In this document: piece after piece, positions 16,674 to 25,400 of the stretch
Layout: every line of letters starts with the position of its first letter
Numbering within the stretch: position 1 is the stretch's first letter
DNA from: WHSW01 sp963851045
GTDB lineage: Bacteria > Actinomycetota > Thermoleophilia > Solirubrobacterales > 70-9
DNA length: 64,000 bases
Reading direction: 5' to 3'
Assembly: GCA_963851045.1 (NCBI GenBank)
Contig: CAWKNC010000002.1
Coordinates: 124,001 to 188,000, forward strand
The notes under the pieces: generated by a model
The model's input: the letters and a program-made list of their open reading frames with translations, nothing else
Databases searched by the model: none
What the model was told of the DNA's origin: nothing
Made by a program: the position numbers and the translations under genes

Positions 16674-17519
16674 ATGGGGCAGCAGAGCTCGCGCATCTTC
16701 GCGCCCGGCTTGCTCGACGGCCAGGTATGCGTGGTCTCGGGGGCAGGTACGGGGCTTGGCCGGCAGTCGGCGCTGGAGTTGCTGCGTCTCGGCGCCACCG
16801 TGGTCGGCTGCGGGCGTCGCGCCGAGCCGGTTGAGTCGATGGTCGCGGAGGCGGAGGCGCTTGCGGGCAAGGCGGAGGCTGCTGCCATGGACATTCGCGA
16901 CGACGTCGCGGTCGAGAAGCTCTTCGACGACATCCTCGAGCGCCACGGTCGGGTCGACGTCCTGATCAATAACGCGGGTGGGCAGTTCCTCAGCCCGGCC
17001 GAGGCGATCACCCCAAAGGGCTTTCGCACCGTGATCGAGCTCAACGTCGTCGGCACGTGGCTGATGACCCACGCCGCCGCGACAAAGGCCTTCATTCCGC
17101 AAAAGCAGGGCAAGGTGCTGAGCGTGACCCTCTCGCCGCACAACGGGATGCCGGGGATGGTCCACTCCGGCGCGGCGCGGGCCGCCGTCGAAAACATGAT
17201 GCGCACGCTCTCGGTTGAGTGGGCGCGCTTTGGCATTCGCCTGTGTGCTGTCGCGGCCGGCCAGTTCGACACCGAGACGCTGCGCACGAAATATCCGAAG
17301 GAGGTCGTGGCCGCTGTTCCGCAGACGGTGCCGCTCCAGCGAATGGGCACCGAGGAGGAGTGGGCGTGGATGATCGCCTACCTGGCCTCGCCAGCCGGCG
17401 ACTTTTTTTCGGGGACGACGATCACAATGGACGGCGCCCGCGATAATTGGTTCGGCCCCTGGCCACCGGGGGTCTACGGTGAGAGCGGCGAGCCCCCGGC
17501 CGAGGAGAGAAAGACATGA
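16674..17519 (+). CDS. SDR-family protein, DECR-like, atypical active site
   Basis: 281 residues from ATG 16674. Rossmann NAD(P) motif SGAGTGLG at 22-29, the adenine-pocket DIRDDVAV near 79-86 and the NNAGG strand motif are intact. At the catalytic position, where most SDRs have Tyr-X3-Lys, the sequence reads SGAAR (Ser and Arg). 2,4-dienoyl-CoA-reductase-like SDRs use Ser-X3-Lys here, so the family is probably DECR-like but with the Lys replaced by Arg. The stop overlaps the P450 start by 4 bp, so they act together, probably on a fatty or polycyclic substrate. Confidence 0.78.
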   Translation: MGQQSSRIFAPGLLDGQVCVVSGAGTGLGRQSALELLRLGATVVGCGRRAEPVESMVAEAEALAGKAEAAAMDIRDDVAVEKLFDDILERHGRVDVLINNAGGQFLSPAEAITPKGFRTVIELNVVGTWLMTHAAATKAFIPQKQGKVLSVTLSPHNGMPGMVHSGAARAAVENMMRTLSVEWARFGIRLCAVAAGQFDTETLRTKYPKEVVAAVPQTVPLQRMGTEEEWAWMIAYLASPAGDFFSGTTITMDGARDNWFGPWPPGVYGESGEPPAEERKT

Positions 17520-18772
17520 GCGCACAGCCCGAGTCCCCGGATACCCCGCTGGAGGACGTGCTGGTCGGAAACCGCGAGCGGTGGCTCGATGGACCGCCGC
17601 ACGAGCTCTTTGCCGATCTGCGCTCCAAGTGCCCGGTTCACTGGTCGTCGGAGATCTCGCAGTTTCCCGAGGAGGAGGGGTTCTGGTCGGTAACGCTCGC
17701 CGACGATGTCCACGCCGTCAGCCGCGACTGGCAGGCCTATTCCTCAGAGAAGGGCGGGATCACGGCGCTGACCAACGCGATCATCCCGCTCGAGCTGATC
17801 CAGGCGATGTTCATCGGCATGGATCCTCCCAAGCACGATCGGCTCAAGGCGCTGTTTCAGCGCGGCTTCACGCCTAAGCGAATCGCCGAGCATTCCGACG
17901 CCATCCGCCAGATCACGCGTGACGTGCTCGATCGGCTCGACGGCCGCGAGGAATGCGACCTCGTTGAGGAGGTCGCGCAACCGGTCGTCGCCCGTGTCAT
18001 CGGCAGCTTCATGGGCATCTCGCCGTCCGACGACATCGTCTGGGCGCGGCTGATGAACAACACCCTCGGTGCCGGCGAGCGCGAGGGCCCGGAAGACGCA
18101 CAGCTGATCATGGAGAAGGACGTTCCCGAGATCTTCGAGCGCTGCCGGGTGCTGATCGAGGAGCGCCGTGCGAACCCGACGGACGACCTCACCAGCGTCC
18201 TCGTCCACGCCGAGGTCGACGGCGAGACGCTCGAGGAGCACGAGATCGTGATGGGCTTCTTTCTGCTGATGGCCGCGGGCAACGACAGCACCAAGGCGAC
18301 CTACTGCAGCGGCATGCGGGCGCTGCTCGAGAACCCTGACGAGATGCGCAAGGTAATCGACGACCCCTCGCTGATCCCCAGCACGGTCGAGGAGTCGCTG
18401 CGGATGTTTCCCGCGTTCGCGCACTTTCGCCGCACCGCGACGCGCGATGTCGAGCTCAACGGACAGAAGATCTCCGAGGGCGAGAAGGTGGTCATGTGGT
18501 ACGTCTCGTCCAACCGCGATGAGTCGCGTTACGAGGATCCCGACCGTTTCGACGTCGAGCGCAACCCCGAGCACCAGGCGTTCGGCGCCGGCGGCCGCCA
18601 CTTCTGCCTCGGCGCCGCCCTCGCCCGCCTCGAGCTCAACATCCTCTTCGAGGAGACGCTGAATCGATACCCGGAGATGGAGCTTGCCGGCGAGCCCGAG
18701 TACGTCGTCTCACCCTTCATCAATCAGCTCGGAAAGCTGCCTGTGAAGCTGGGCCCGCGGGCAGCCGCGTAG
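17516..18772 (+). CDS. Cytochrome P450
   Basis: 418 residues, soluble class I bacterial P450. Seen: I-helix oxygen-activation motif AGNDST near 252-257, K-helix ExxR in EESLRMFP, and heme loop FGAGGRHFCLG with the thiolate C364. The regional pattern (HFRRTATRDVELNG, WYVSSNRDESRY) is like actinobacterial CYP125/142-type sterol or alkanoyl-CoA hydroxylases, although family assignment needs alignment. Good GAGGAGA ribosome-binding site. It overlaps the preceding SDR gene by 4 bp. Redox partners could include the ferredoxin reductase at 54.7-56.2 kb. Confidence 0.92.
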   Translation: MSAQPESPDTPLEDVLVGNRERWLDGPPHELFADLRSKCPVHWSSEISQFPEEEGFWSVTLADDVHAVSRDWQAYSSEKGGITALTNAIIPLELIQAMFIGMDPPKHDRLKALFQRGFTPKRIAEHSDAIRQITRDVLDRLDGREECDLVEEVAQPVVARVIGSFMGISPSDDIVWARLMNNTLGAGEREGPEDAQLIMEKDVPEIFERCRVLIEERRANPTDDLTSVLVHAEVDGETLEEHEIVMGFFLLMAAGNDSTKATYCSGMRALLENPDEMRKVIDDPSLIPSTVEESLRMFPAFAHFRRTATRDVELNGQKISEGEKVVMWYVSSNRDESRYEDPDRFDVERNPEHQAFGAGGRHFCLGAALARLELNILFEETLNRYPEMELAGEPEYVVSPFINQLGKLPVKLGPRAAA

Positions 18773-18861
18773 CGGCACCGACCCTGTTTCGACCGCGTTT
18801 CGTGGCGGTCTCGACACCCTGAGCGCACCCCCCGCGCGCCGCGCAGCCGCAAACTCGGCGC

Positions 18862-19854
18862 ATGCCCGCCGACCTCGACGTTTGCCCGTCCATTACCGGC
18901 AAACGTCGGTCACGCGAGCGTGGGCGGCTGGTCGCGGAGCTCGCCGCTCGCCAGCACGGGGTGGTGGCTCGTTGGCAGTTACGGGAGAACGGTTTCTCGG
19001 ACTCGGCGGTCAATGAGTGGATCGACCGCAGTCGGCTGATCGTCGTCCACCGGGGAACGTTTGCCGTTGGCCGGCGACCGCTGACCGTCGCGGGACGCTG
19101 CATGGCCGGTGTCTTGACCGGAGGTCCAAGAGCTGCGTTGAGCGATCGACCGGCGGCGTGGATGTGGGACCTCTGCGATTCGATCGGTGGCCCGGTTCAC
19201 GTCGTCGCCCCGACCGAGCACCGCTCGCGTCCGGGGCTCACGTTTCATCGGCGAACGCTTGCGGCCGACGAGCGGACGATCCACGACGGCGTGCCGATCA
19301 CCACCGTCGCCCGCACGATTCTCGACGCAGCCGCGACCGAAACCCATGCCCGGGTTCGCCAGATGATCGCCATCGCGGAACGGCGACAAATGGCTGACTC
19401 GCCCTCATTGCCCGAGTTGCTCAACCGCTACCCGAGGTGCCGTGGTACCCGCTTGTTGCGCTCGATCCTCGTGGATGCCATGGCCGAGGGCGTCGCAAAG
19501 CAGGAGCTCGAGCTGCGCTTTGCGGACTTCCTCGACGAAATCGGCGCGCCGCGGCCGCTGAAGAACGAGCCCATCCGGGTCGCAGGCGGTCGCACGCTGA
19601 CCGTCGATTGCATCTGGCCCGAGGCCGGCCTGGTCGTCGAGCTCGACAGCCGCCGCCACCACGCGGACTGGGAATCAGCGGAGGCCGATCGCGCGCGCGA
19701 TGCGGCGCTCATCGCGATCGGCTTGACGCCGATGCGGGTCACCTGGCGGCGCCTACACCGCCATCGCAGTCAACTCGCGCGTGAGCTCCTGGCCGCACTC
19801 GCGCGAGGTCGACGTTTGCCCGCCCATTACCGGCAAATGTCGGAGTCGGCCTAG
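18862..19854 (+). CDS. AbiEi-antitoxin-like/DUF559-type protein bracketed by palindromes
   Basis: 330 residues. The N-terminal region (about 20-75, LVAELAARQHGVVARWQLRENGFS split here, then a winged helix) resembles the AbiEi-type antitoxin N-terminal domain. The C-terminal region (about 235-325) has the DUF559/Vsr-like pattern LTVDCIWPEAGLVVELDSRRHH, a PD-(D/E)XK-like core with D and E-x-D, followed by DRARDAALIAIGLTPMRVTWR. Such proteins occur in many paralogous copies in actinobacteria; their function is not established. No AbiEii toxin lies next to it. Both ends of the reading frame contain the same 35-bp palindromic repeat, read in different frames, which is unusual and suggests a mobile or repeat-targeted unit. 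Confidence 0.7.
   Translation: MPADLDVCPSITGKRRSRERGRLVAELAARQHGVVARWQLRENGFSDSAVNEWIDRSRLIVVHRGTFAVGRRPLTVAGRCMAGVLTGGPRAALSDRPAAWMWDLCDSIGGPVHVVAPTEHRSRPGLTFHRRTLAADERTIHDGVPITTVARTILDAAATETHARVRQMIAIAERRQMADSPSLPELLNRYPRCRGTRLLRSILVDAMAEGVAKQELELRFADFLDEIGAPRPLKNEPIRVAGGRTLTVDCIWPEAGLVVELDSRRHHADWESAEADRARDAALIAIGLTPMRVTWRRLHRHRSQLARELLAALARGRRLPAHYRQMSESA
18875..18909. repeat. Palindromic repeat, left copy
   Basis: 35 bp with perfect 11-bp arms CGACGTTTGCC and GGCAAACGTCG around an 11-base loop. It lies in the first codons of the AbiEi/DUF559-like gene. A second copy at 19809-19843 matches at 33 of 35 positions in the same orientation. Confidence 0.9.
19809..19843. repeat. Palindromic repeat, right copy
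   Basis: Same 35-bp element as at 18875-18909 with two base changes; one is in the loop and one changes the right arm from GGCAAACGTCG to GGCAAATGTCG, leaving a G-T type mismatch. It lies in the last codons of the same gene, so the repeat pair brackets almost the whole coding region. Confidence 0.9.
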
Positions 19855-21020
19855 CGGCCGGAGAGCGTGCGGGCTATGACGAGGCGCTGGATCTCGTTCG
19901 TGCCCTCGTAGATCTGGGTGATCTTGGCGTCGCGCATCATGCGCTCGACCGGATACTCGTTGACGTAGCCGTAGCCGCCGAGGACCTGGACTGCCTCGAC
20001 CGTGACGGCCATGGCGGTGTCGGAGGCGATCAGCTTCGCCATTGCGGAGTACTTGCCCATATCGGCGTCGCCCGCGTCGATCTTCGAGCAGGCGCGGTAG
20101 AGCAGCTCGCGCGCGGCCGCGGTCCTCGACTCCATGTCGGCGAGCTTGAACTGGATCCCCTGGAAGGCGGCGATCGGCTTGCCGAACTGCTGGCGCTCCT
20201 GGGCGTACGCGGCGGCGTAGTCGGTGGCGCCCTGGGCGATGCCGACGGCCTGCGCCGCGACCCCGAGGCGGGAGCGGTCGAGCGTGCCCATCGCCACCTT
20301 GAAGCCCTGGTCGACCTCGCCGATCAGGTTCTCGTGGGGGACGCGGACGTTGTCGAAGATTGGCTGGCCGGTTGGCGAGCCCCGGATCCCCATCTTCTTT
20401 TCGAGCTTGCCGACGGAGAAGCCCTCGCGGTCGGCTTCAACGACGAAGGCGGAGATCCCGCGCGAGTGTCCCTCGTCCGGGTTGGTGACCGCGAAGCAGA
20501 TGTAGAAGTCGGCGATGCCGAGGTTGGTGATCCAGTTCTTGGTCCCGTCGATCACCCACTCATCGCCGTCGCGCACGGCCTTGGTCCGCATGCCGCCCGG
20601 GTCTGATCCGGCGTCGGGTTCCGAGAGTGCGAACGCCGGGCTCCACTCGCCCGAGGCGCACTTCGGCAGAAAGCGCTGCTTGAGCTCGTCGGACCCGTAA
20701 AGGCGAATCGGCAGCGTCCCCAGCTCCTGGATCATCAGGATCAGAGCTGACGAGGCGCAGGCCTTGGCGACCTCTTCGACGGCCATGTTGAGCATCAGCG
20801 TGCCCGTGCCAGTCCCGCCGTACTCGCTCTCGAACGGAAGACCGAGCAGGTCGTGGGAGGAAAACAGCTCACGGATGTCGCGCGGGTACTCGGCCTTCTC
20901 GTCGATCTCGGCCGCGCGCGGCGCGACCTTCTCGACGACCATCTTGCGAATCGTCTCGCGGAAGTCCTCGAATTCCTGCGGGATCGCGTAGGCGGGGGCG
21001 ACGTCGGTTGAGGCGCTCAT
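19851..21020 (-). CDS. Acyl-CoA dehydrogenase
   Basis: 389 residues from ATG 21020; the frame upstream of it is a shadow of mscL. FAD-dependent alpha,beta-dehydrogenation of acyl-CoA. Seen: FALSEPDAGSDPGGMRTKA, the flavin strand WVIDGTKNWITNLG, RQQFGKPIAAFQGIQFKLADM, the CoA/FAD loop QVLGGYGYVNEYPVERMMRDAKI and the catalytic glutamate in IYEGTNEIQRLVIARTL. It is thus a classical short/medium-chain type enzyme. It is divergent from mscL (33-bp gap) and converges with the AbiEi/DUF559 gene with a 4-bp overlap. Confidence 0.94.
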   Translation of the reverse strand: MSASTDVAPAYAIPQEFEDFRETIRKMVVEKVAPRAAEIDEKAEYPRDIRELFSSHDLLGLPFESEYGGTGTGTLMLNMAVEEVAKACASSALILMIQELGTLPIRLYGSDELKQRFLPKCASGEWSPAFALSEPDAGSDPGGMRTKAVRDGDEWVIDGTKNWITNLGIADFYICFAVTNPDEGHSRGISAFVVEADREGFSVGKLEKKMGIRGSPTGQPIFDNVRVPHENLIGEVDQGFKVAMGTLDRSRLGVAAQAVGIAQGATDYAAAYAQERQQFGKPIAAFQGIQFKLADMESRTAAARELLYRACSKIDAGDADMGKYSAMAKLIASDTAMAVTVEAVQVLGGYGYVNEYPVERMMRDAKITQIYEGTNEIQRLVIARTLSGR

Positions 21021-21053
21021 CAGCGCAAGGCTAGAGGGTGTACGGTCGAACGC

Positions 21054-21440
21054 ATGCTCAAGGGATTCAAGGACTTCATCACTAAAGGCACCCTGATCGA
21101 AACAGCCGTAGCGCTGGTCATGGCTTTGGCGACTACGGCGCTCGTTGCGTCTCTGGTCGAAGACCTGATCACGCCACTGATCGGCGCGATCGTCGGCGAG
21201 ACCGACTTCTCGAGCCTGACCTTCACGATCAACGGCAGCGAGTTCTTCTACGGCTCGTTCATCAGCGCGATCATCACGTTCGTATCGATCGGCGCCGCGA
21301 TCTACTTCTTCATCGTCAAGCCCTACCAGAGCTATCAGGCGCGTCGCGGGATCACCCCCGACACGAAGGAGTGCCCGCACTGCCTCTCGACGATCCCGCT
21401 CAACGCAGGCCGCTGCGCCAACTGCACCCAGCCGGTCTGA
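21054..21440 (+). CDS. mscL: Large-conductance mechanosensitive channel with C-terminal zinc ribbon
   Basis: 128 residues. Homopentameric inner-membrane channel that releases solutes on hypo-osmotic shock. Seen: the amphipathic N-terminus MLKGFKDFITKGTLIETAVA, TM1 (about 16-45) with the gate region, a short periplasmic loop and TM2 (about 66-88). In place of the usual charged helical bundle, the tail carries two CxxC pairs, C107/C110 and C121/C124, forming a predicted zinc ribbon. Transcribed away from the acyl-CoA dehydrogenase. Osmotic partner MscS is encoded at 44.3 kb. Confidence 0.93.
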   Translation: MLKGFKDFITKGTLIETAVALVMALATTALVASLVEDLITPLIGAIVGETDFSSLTFTINGSEFFYGSFISAIITFVSIGAAIYFFIVKPYQSYQARRGITPDTKECPHCLSTIPLNAGRCANCTQPV

Positions 21441-21503
21441 GCTGACGAGCGCGGCGACCCGGTAACCGCCCGAGTCGCCGCCCTCCAACGCTGCGCGGTC
21501 GTG

Positions 21504-22334
21504 CTAGGTCGTCATTCCGCCGAACTGACCGCCGGTGACGTTGAGCGTCTGGCCGTTGACGTAGTTCGCGAGCTCTGAACAGAGAAAGAGCACGGGACCG
21601 GCGGCCTCCTCAGGCTGGGCCGGGCGACCGAACGGGATGATCATCGACGCCATCGAGCGCATCTGCTCCGGGATGCCGAGGTCAACCTTCTCGCCTTCGC
21701 CAACCTCGATCTGCTCGCCCTTCTCCTTGGCCTGAGTCAGGCGCGTCTCGATGAAACCGAACGCGACCGCGTTGCAGTTGATCTTGAACGCGCCCCACTC
21801 CTTCGCGAGCGTCTTCGTCATGCCGACGACGCCTGCCTTGGCGGCCGAATAATTGACCTGGCCGGCGTTGCCCATCGTCCCCGAGATCGAGGAGACGTTG
21901 ACGAGCTTGCGAAAGACCTCCTTGCCCTCGGCCTTCTCAGCCTTTGCGGCCTCGCGCCAGTGCGGGGCGATCGCGCGGACGACGCGAAACGGGACGATCG
22001 TGTGGATATCGAGCATCGCCTGGAACTGCTCGTCGGTCATGCGGTGGACCACTCCGTCCCAGGTGTATCCCGCGTTGTTGACAACGATGTCGATGGCGCC
22101 GAAAGCGTCGACCGCCGTCTTGACGAGCTCATCGGGGACACCGGGCTTTGTGAGGTCACCGGCGTAGACGGCGGTCTCGCCATCGATCTCACCAGCCGCC
22201 TGCTCGGCGACGTCGCCGTCGATGTCGTTGATCAGCACCTTGGCTCCCTCGCTGACGAACAGCTCAGCCGTCGCGCGCCCGATTCCGCGTGCCGATCCCG
22301 TGACGATCGCAGCCTTACCGTCAAGCAGTCCCAA
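21504..22334 (-). CDS. 3-oxoacyl-[ACP/CoA] reductase-type SDR (FabG-like)
   Basis: 276 residues. Classical SDR with all catalytic parts: AAIVTGSARGIGRATAE at the N-terminus, VVNNAGYTWDG, NVSSISGTMGNAGQVNYSAAKAG with Ser, Tyr and Lys, and the C-terminal ANYVNGQTLNVTGGQFGG. An insertion around residues 125-140 (REAAKAEKAEGKEVF) and a 20-residue insertion near 195-215 distinguish it from FabG of the FAS II system. It more likely reduces 3-ketoacyl-CoAs or hydroxy-substrates in catabolism. A good AAGGAG ribosome-binding site precedes the ATG. Confidence 0.88.
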   Translation of the reverse strand: MGLLDGKAAIVTGSARGIGRATAELFVSEGAKVLINDIDGDVAEQAAGEIDGETAVYAGDLTKPGVPDELVKTAVDAFGAIDIVVNNAGYTWDGVVHRMTDEQFQAMLDIHTIVPFRVVRAIAPHWREAAKAEKAEGKEVFRKLVNVSSISGTMGNAGQVNYSAAKAGVVGMTKTLAKEWGAFKINCNAVAFGFIETRLTQAKEKGEQIEVGEGEKVDLGIPEQMRSMASMIIPFGRPAQPEEAAGPVLFLCSELANYVNGQTLNVTGGQFGGMTT

Positions 22335-22468
22335 TTTCGCGCTCCTTTACGTCGTTTGATGTCGAGGTCGGCACTCTATGGCCTGACAGCGACCCGGGAA
22401 CCGGCGCAGGCTCTCAATGCTCTGTCTATGTTGAGTCGGTCAACGCTGTTCTGGGGATAGGTGGGCTA

Positions 22469-25400
22469 ATGAAGTTTCGGGTTGTTGGGATTCTCTGCGT
22501 CGTCGTCGGGGCGATGGCGTTCACGTCTTCGGCCGCCGCCACACCGGTTGCCAGCAACGATGCGAGCTACTCCGGCCTCGGGCGGGTCTTTCCGGACCCG
22601 CTGGCGGGATGCTCCGCCGGGGCCCCGGGGTGCGACCCCAACGCCCAGGGCCGGGTTCCCGCAACTCAGTTCATCCAGTTTCAGGAGTTCGTCAATGCGT
22701 TGACCTACATGAACGCGAACCCGATCTGGTCGAAGTACATGGAGGTCCAGGTCCTCGACGGCAAGCTCGGCGCCAACGGGGCCGGCCAGGCCGTTCCGGA
22801 CGGCGACCTGGGTGTCGGCTCTCCGGGCGCGTCCGTCTTCCCAGGCAACAACCTTCCGCTCGAGTACGACCCGAGGCCCGGATACAAGTCCGCCGGACTG
22901 GCGACCACGACGCTCGAGCGCGAGAGCTCCGACCTGGTCGTCGTTCGCGTGACTGATGAGAGCGTCCCAGACGCCGGCAAGAAGCGCTATGCGCTGTCGC
23001 TGTCGATCCACGGGATCGAGCGCGCGGGCATCGAGGGCGGCACCCGGGCGATGGAGGATCTCGTCACCGCAGCGACCACCGGGCGCTCCAATGACCCGGT
23101 CGTCCCCGCGAATCCCGAGGTGGCCGGGTCCCAGGACAGCCCGAGCTTCGAGCAGATCCTGAAGAAGTCGATCGTCTACTTCACCTATCCGAATCCCGAC
23201 GGCTGGCGTCGTGGCTCGGTCACGGAGGGTGGCTTCTTCTTCCAGCGCTATAACGGCAACGGAGTCGATCTCAACCGCGACTGGCCCGACATCGGCTACT
23301 CGTTCCGTCCCTACAGCGGCCTGTCGGAGCCCGAGTCGCAAGCGTTCGCGGCGTACTTCGACGACGTCGAGACGCCGGACGTCCAGTTCGATGCGGGCGA
23401 CGACCTTCACGGCCAGCCGGAGGCGGACGCGCTCTCGTACACGCTGTTGCCGCACGGCAGCCACGACTTCGCAAAGGATCAGCGAATCCGCTCGGCCGCG
23501 ATCGCGATCCACAACGCCTCCGAACAGGCGCTGCTGTGGTCTCCAATCGTCCAGCCAAATGACGCGCCGCAGGGTGGGGGTGCTCCCTGCTCACCAGACG
23601 GGCCAACGGGAACGGCATGCACGCAGATCTACGGTCAGACGTGGGGCACCGTCTACGACACGATCAATTACACGACCACGGGTTCGCTCGGCGACTACTT
23701 CGACTCCTCGATTGGTGTCGGCGCCGACGGGATCGACAACGAAATGTCGTTCTCCCACCTCGACAAGAACATCATCTTCGAGCCCCAGACCGAGCAGCTT
23801 CACGTCGCGGGCAACAAGGCGCTGATCTTTGCGCGCCTCGCGGAGCTCGCCAAACCGCGGATCTACCGCTTCGTCCCAGCCGGCAGCCAGGCATACGTGC
23901 CCAACACGCGCCTGACCCGGGATGCGAAGAGCTTCCAGGAGGGCGCGCCGGCGGGCTCGGTCGCCCAGACGGATCTGAGCGACACCGGCACGATTGGCCC
24001 CGACGGCACGGTCGTGGTTCCGTTCGCGGTCAAGGGTGGCCCGCAGCCGGCCGACGGATCACCTGACGCCGGTAAGAACATCTTCAACGGCGGCATGCGC
24101 GTCGACGCAACCGCCACCAACGCCCAGGGTGTCAGCAGCGGATCGGCCACCATGGCTATCCAGTGCAAGGGCTGCGACGAGCACCCTGGCGTCACGGACG
24201 ACGACGAGTGGGTGACCGTCAGCGAGGACTACAACCAGTCACCCATCTATGCCCAGGCGGGAATCACCGTTGCGGTCAACCGTCCCCAGGCCTTCAAGGC
24301 CGACGGAACCCCGGTCGAGTGGCGCGCGGTGATCAGCGGCAATGCGCTCGGCATCGGGCTGCCGCTCAGCCCCACGGTGGTCTCGAAGGTCGACGTTCAC
24401 TTCAGTCGCGACCGTGCCACCACCGACGGCGCGACCGGTGGCGATGAGCCGGCGCAGCTCTCGGCCTACGACGTTGCCAACACCGACTTCTTTGAGCAGC
24501 TCAACAGCTACATCGACGATCCGGCGCAGAGGTTCCAGAAGCTCGACCCGCGCGCTGTCATCAACGGCCAGCAGTCGCTCAGCGGCCTGCGTTCGCTGGT
24601 GCTCGCAGATGATCCGCTGCCGGGCTACACGGGCAGCTACGCGGCAGCGGCGCAGCCGAGTGGTGGGCCGACTGCCGACCAGCCGATCAACGGGGCGGGA
24701 GGGACCTTTCCTGGCGCGGGCTCGCGCGCACCGGGAACCTATGAGGAGTTCCCGTTCACGATCGCGCCCAATGAGGAGAACGCCAAGGTTGAAGTAGCGA
24801 TTAGCTGGGCGAGTACGGACGATGATTTCGATCTGTACGTGTATCGCGTTGAGGAGAACGGCGATCAGACCGAGGTGGGGAGTTCTGCAAGCGTGGGCGG
24901 CACCGGCAACTCCGAGGTCGCGACCGTCGTCAACCCCGGCGCCGGCGACTACGTCGCCATCGTCGACAACTACATCGTTGCCCCGCCCGCGGACTTCAGC
25001 GGCACCATCGACTTCACCGGCGCCCAGGCCGGCGAGGAGGCTGGCACGGGCGATTACACGGTCGCCGAGAAGGACGCCTGGCTGGCCGCACTCGAGCAGT
25101 ACGTCCGCCAGGGAGGAAACCTCGTGTTGACCGACGGCGCCGTGCGCGCCCTGCCCGGGCTGACCAAGAATTCCGCGACCCCGATCCCCGATAACGCCGT
25201 CGAACGCCAAACGGTCTACGTCGGTCAGATGACGTTTGACCTCAGCGCAGGCGATGGCGACGAGACGCTCGGTGATCCGCTGGCAAAGGACATCGACCAG
25301 CCCGGCGCGCGCCTCAACGCGGGCGGCCGCCGCCAGACGTTCGAGTCGACACCGCTCGGATTTGCGATTCAGGACGAGAGCGGCAGCGATGAGTCAAACG

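Noticed and set aside
16622..17525. Minus-strand ORFs extending the metallo-hydrolase upstream
   Set aside because: They overlap the SDR gene fully and show no domain; the family start fits ATG 16621.
18862..19854. Complete AbiE toxin-antitoxin system
   Set aside because: No AbiEii nucleotidyltransferase toxin gene is adjacent; the C-terminal half looks like DUF559 instead.
21021..21488. N-terminal extension of the acyl-CoA dehydrogenase
   Set aside because: Antisense to mscL; the ACAD domain begins normally at ATG 21020.
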